From contig JBCDBL010000152.1 of assembly GCA_039183635.1 (NCBI GenBank), positions 1 to 8,153 on the forward strand: a stretch of 8,153 nucleotides of DNA. The letters are read 5' to 3'. The DNA comes from JBCDBL01 sp039183635 (lineage in GTDB: Bacteria; Pseudomonadota; Alphaproteobacteria; Caulobacterales; Parvularculaceae). The notes beneath the pieces are model-generated. The model saw only the letters and a list, made by a program, of their open reading frames with translations. It ran no database searches and was not told where the DNA came from. The position numbers and the translations under genes are program-made. Below are positions 6,842 to 8,153 of the stretch, piece by piece; the stretch's first letter is position 1, and every line of letters starts with the position of its first letter.

Positions 6842-6875
6842 AAAAACCCATCGCAGCCGGGGCCGCAATGGGTTT
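6842..6875 (-). terminator. Intrinsic terminator of the 38-residue basic protein gene
   Basis: Arms 6844-6854 and 6865-6875 form an 11-bp stem (10 Watson-Crick pairs and one G-T wobble on the - strand) with a GC-rich 10-nt loop. On the - strand the stem runs into TTTTT (6842-6846). The + strand has only TTTG after the stem, so it points to the - strand. It lies 39 nt past the stop of the small gene and 110 nt before the SDR start, separating the two transcripts. Confidence 0.75.
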
Positions 6876-6913
6876 GTCCAAGGGCGAAAAACGCCTGTGC
6901 TAAAGCGCCGACG

Positions 6914-7030
6914 CTAGGCGGCTTTTTTCAAGGCCTTGCGCGCTTTTTTCAGCTTGGTCTCCTGGCGGGCGATCCGCTTTTTGCGGGATTTAATTTCCTT
7001 TTTCAGGGCTTTGACTTTTTTCTTGGCCAT
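6914..7030 (-). CDS. 38-residue strongly basic, helical small protein
   Basis: ATG at 7028-7030 to TAG at 6914-6916. The protein runs MAKKKVKALKKEIKSRKKRI, then ARQETKLKKARKALKKAA. It holds 15 Lys, 4 Arg and only 2 Glu. V6, I13, I20, L27 and L34 recur exactly every seven residues, so a single helix would show one hydrophobic stripe on a highly positive surface. No signal peptide or membrane segment is present. Support for a real gene is strong: AAAGGAG with 8 nt to the ATG, a good -35/-10 pair 70 nt upstream (7100-7128), and an intrinsic terminator downstream. I do not recognise the family. A nucleic-acid-binding role (nucleoid, RNA or ribosome associated) is plausible from composition alone, loosely like histone H1-type tails. 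A membrane-active cationic peptide is less likely, as hydrophobic residues are few. Confidence 0.8.
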   Translation of the reverse strand: MAKKKVKALKKEIKSRKKRIARQETKLKKARKALKKAA

Positions 7031-7064
7031 GTCCGTGGCTCCTTTCTTCGGTTACGCGAACGCC

Positions 7065-7081
7065 GGGCGCGACAGGCGCCC
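7065..7081 (-). other. Hairpin in the 5' leader of the basic protein gene
   Basis: GGGCGC (7065-7070) and GCGCCC (7076-7081) form a perfect 6-bp GC stem with a 5-nt loop. It lies in the predicted leader between the transcription start (near 7093) and the ribosome site, ending 35 nt before the ATG. It may stabilise the message or modulate translation. No ligand-binding riboswitch class is recognisable. Confidence 0.45.
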
Positions 7082-7085
7082 AATA

Positions 7086-7118
7086 CACTCAACGCGTCCC
7101 TTATAAGCGCATTGAGTG
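7086..7118. promoter_or_regulatory. Inverted repeat around the -10 box: candidate operator
   Basis: CACTCAACGCG (7086-7096) and CGCATTGAGTG (7108-7118) are complementary at 10 of 11 positions. Arm centres are 22 bp apart, two helical turns, as expected for a dimeric regulator. The 11-nt spacer holds the -10 box (7100-7105). Transcription should start inside the left arm, so the full palindrome is not transcribed and acts, if at all, as DNA. No regulator for it can be named. Confidence 0.5.
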
Positions 7119-7128
7119 CGTAACGCAA
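7100..7128 (-). promoter_or_regulatory. Sigma-70-type promoter of the basic protein gene
   Basis: On the - strand TTGCGT (7123-7128) and TATAAG (7100-7105) are separated by exactly 17 nt. The -10 matches the consensus at 5 of 6 positions; the -35 keeps the TTG that matters most. The expected start near 7093 gives a leader of about 63 nt to the ATG. The -35 itself lies in a short palindrome, TGCG-TTA-CGCA. Confidence 0.65.
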
Positions 7129-7299
7129 TATGTGCGCCTCACGAGTGGCGCGATAAAATGAAGATATGAAATGGATTAACAGGAATGAAAGGCGCCTTGC
7201 TGGACGACACACACACCCCAAAAGAAGTTAAATACAAAAGAAACCAGTGCAGCAAGGGTGAAACTTATTTCGAAAATAGTCGAAACCCTCTCCAAAAAA

Positions 7300-7872
7300 T
7301 CAGTTTAAAATAAGATTGTAAATAGCTGTCTCTTGTAAGAAGGGCGCTGTGATCGCAAACATTACCAGAACAAGTCCAAGAAAAATCTCAAACCAGCTTA
7401 CAAAAACCATCATTCGCTCTGTTCCGGACGTCGAAACAATTTTTTTGCCCAGCTGTACGGGCCCATGCCATTTATTTATAACATCATTATTGTCACTCGG
7501 ATCATGCGGAATATCGAAAATATCATCGGAAAAGGGCCTTCGAGACAAGAGATCGCTATGCGTCCATAAAAGCCTTGTTAGCTCTACGTTAAAAGCATTG
7601 CGACAAATACGGTCGGTACGAACTCCGTTCCGTATATCTCTGGACAGAGAGCCGAATAAATAAAGAAGCAGCCCCGGGAAAACCAGCCCCCAGGCACTCT
7701 CGCTGAGACTGAATTCAAATACGCTAAAATAAAAACCGGTAATCACAAACATAATGGTTTGCACTTGCCAGAAAAAATTTAGCCGTCTGTACATCAAATC
7801 ATCATGATGCTTCCACTTACTAAATAGAAACTGAACCTGGGCGTCAACAGACATCCCTTCATTCGCTTTCAT
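7300..7872 (-). CDS. Unrecognised 190-residue membrane protein with three predicted helices
   Basis: I do not recognise this protein. It begins with a short polar, partly basic stretch (FSKWKHHDDLMYRRL, 17-31). Then come two close hydrophobic segments at about 32-53 and 60-77, a soluble middle of some 75 residues rich in charged and polar residues (78-154), and a third hydrophobic segment at about 155-177 near the C-terminus. There is no signal peptide and no enzyme motif. The layout, a membrane hairpin with a cytosolic domain, recalls small SLATT-like or RipA-like bacterial membrane proteins, but I see no diagnostic motif. The ATG has TAGGG 8 nt upstream, overlapping the thiC stop; only 10 nt separate the genes, so it is probably read through from thiC. 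Its DNA is clearly richer in A+T than its neighbours, which suggests recent acquisition. Confidence 0.75.
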   Translation of the reverse strand: MKANEGMSVDAQVQFLFSKWKHHDDLMYRRLNFFWQVQTIMFVITGFYFSVFEFSLSESAWGLVFPGLLLYLFGSLSRDIRNGVRTDRICRNAFNVELTRLLWTHSDLLSRRPFSDDIFDIPHDPSDNNDVINKWHGPVQLGKKIVSTSGTERMMVFVSWFEIFLGLVLVMFAITAPFLQETAIYNLILN

Positions 7873-7882
7873 AACAGGCGCC

Positions 7883-8153
7883 CTACTTTTTCAGATCAAA
7901 ATAAAGCGCCGAACCCATCTCTTTATACCGCTCGCTCATCTCCGCCATGCCCTCTGCGGTCATCGCCTCGAGGTCCGCTTTCTCATTGTCCGACAGCCCG
8001 TCGGCGTAATCCCGCACGTCCTGCGTGATCTTCATGGAACAGAATTTCGGGCCGCACATGGAGCAGAAATGGGCGACCTTGTGGGCCTCCTTCGGCAGGG
8101 TCTGGTCGTGATAGTCCCGGGCGGTTTCGGGGTCCAAGGACAGATTGAACTGA
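7883..8153 (-). CDS. thiC: Phosphomethylpyrimidine synthase ThiC, C-terminal part
   Basis: The last 89 codons of thiC; the 5' part lies beyond the window. ThiC is the unusual radical-SAM enzyme that turns aminoimidazole ribotide into hydroxymethylpyrimidine phosphate for thiamine synthesis. The visible residues start QFNLSLDPETARDYHDQTLP and contain the C-terminal cluster motif HFCSMCGPKFCSMKI. Its CX2CX4C cysteines bind the [4Fe-4S] cluster. SMKITQDVRDYA follows, as in other ThiC proteins. The tail ends YFDLKK and TAG at 7883-7885, the normal end of a full-length protein. The frame is open to the window edge. A TPP riboswitch, usual for thiC, would lie outside the window. The membrane protein gene starts 10 nt downstream. 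Confidence 0.97.
   Translation of the reverse strand, partial: QFNLSLDPETARDYHDQTLPKEAHKVAHFCSMCGPKFCSMKITQDVRDYADGLSDNEKADLEAMTAEGMAEMSERYKEMGSALYFDLKK

Noticed and set aside
7003..7221. 72-codon - strand frame overlapping the small basic gene
   Set aside because: It crosses the promoter and inverted repeat of the small gene in another frame, lacks a ribosome site and has a random-looking composition. The 38-residue frame is far better supported.

Overview
The window looks like chromosomal DNA from an alphaproteobacterium. It is GC-rich. The protein families are typical of that group, and the intergenic spaces hold palindromic repeats of the kind known from Rhizobiales and relatives, including a RIME-like mosaic repeat and a CCCTCTCCCC-type hairpin. 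I cannot name the genus from sequence alone.

Layout, left to right. Positions 1-159 hold a multi-hairpin palindromic repeat whose left end lies outside the window. A MATE-family multidrug/Na+ (or H+) antiporter follows on the + strand (291-1676). Converging on it from the - strand is a small Xre-type regulator gene broken by an in-frame TAG (1681-1890). Next come a RIME-like repeat (about 1959-2066), a possible 56-residue gene or gene remnant (2067-2237) and a complete alpha/beta-hydrolase of the epoxide hydrolase type (2247-3179, +). The rest is all on the - strand. In order of position these are an O-acetylhomoserine sulfhydrylase-like PLP enzyme (3235-4524), a MAPEG-family membrane protein (4663-5076), a two-gene operon of an SDR protein (5999-6730) followed by a 2-hydroxychromene-2-carboxylate isomerase / kappa-GST-like protein (5378-5989), a 38-residue very basic protein with its own promoter and terminator (6914-7030), a 190-residue three-helix membrane protein in AT-richer DNA (7300-7872), and the 3' end of thiC (7883 to the window edge).

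How they work together. Several enzymes share a theme of handling reactive or foreign small molecules: MATE efflux, epoxide hydrolysis, a MAPEG protein, and a DsbA-fold isomerase of the glutathione-dependent class. The sulfhydrylase feeds sulfur amino-acid synthesis. They are not one operon, and a shared role is only a suggestion. The clearest single operon is SDR to isomerase (9-nt gap, with the isomerase SD overlapping the SDR stop).

The least expected items are the 38-residue basic peptide unit with an inverted repeat around its -10 box, the Xre gene with a single amber codon, the clover-leaf-like repeat at the left edge, and the unrecognised membrane protein directly behind thiC.
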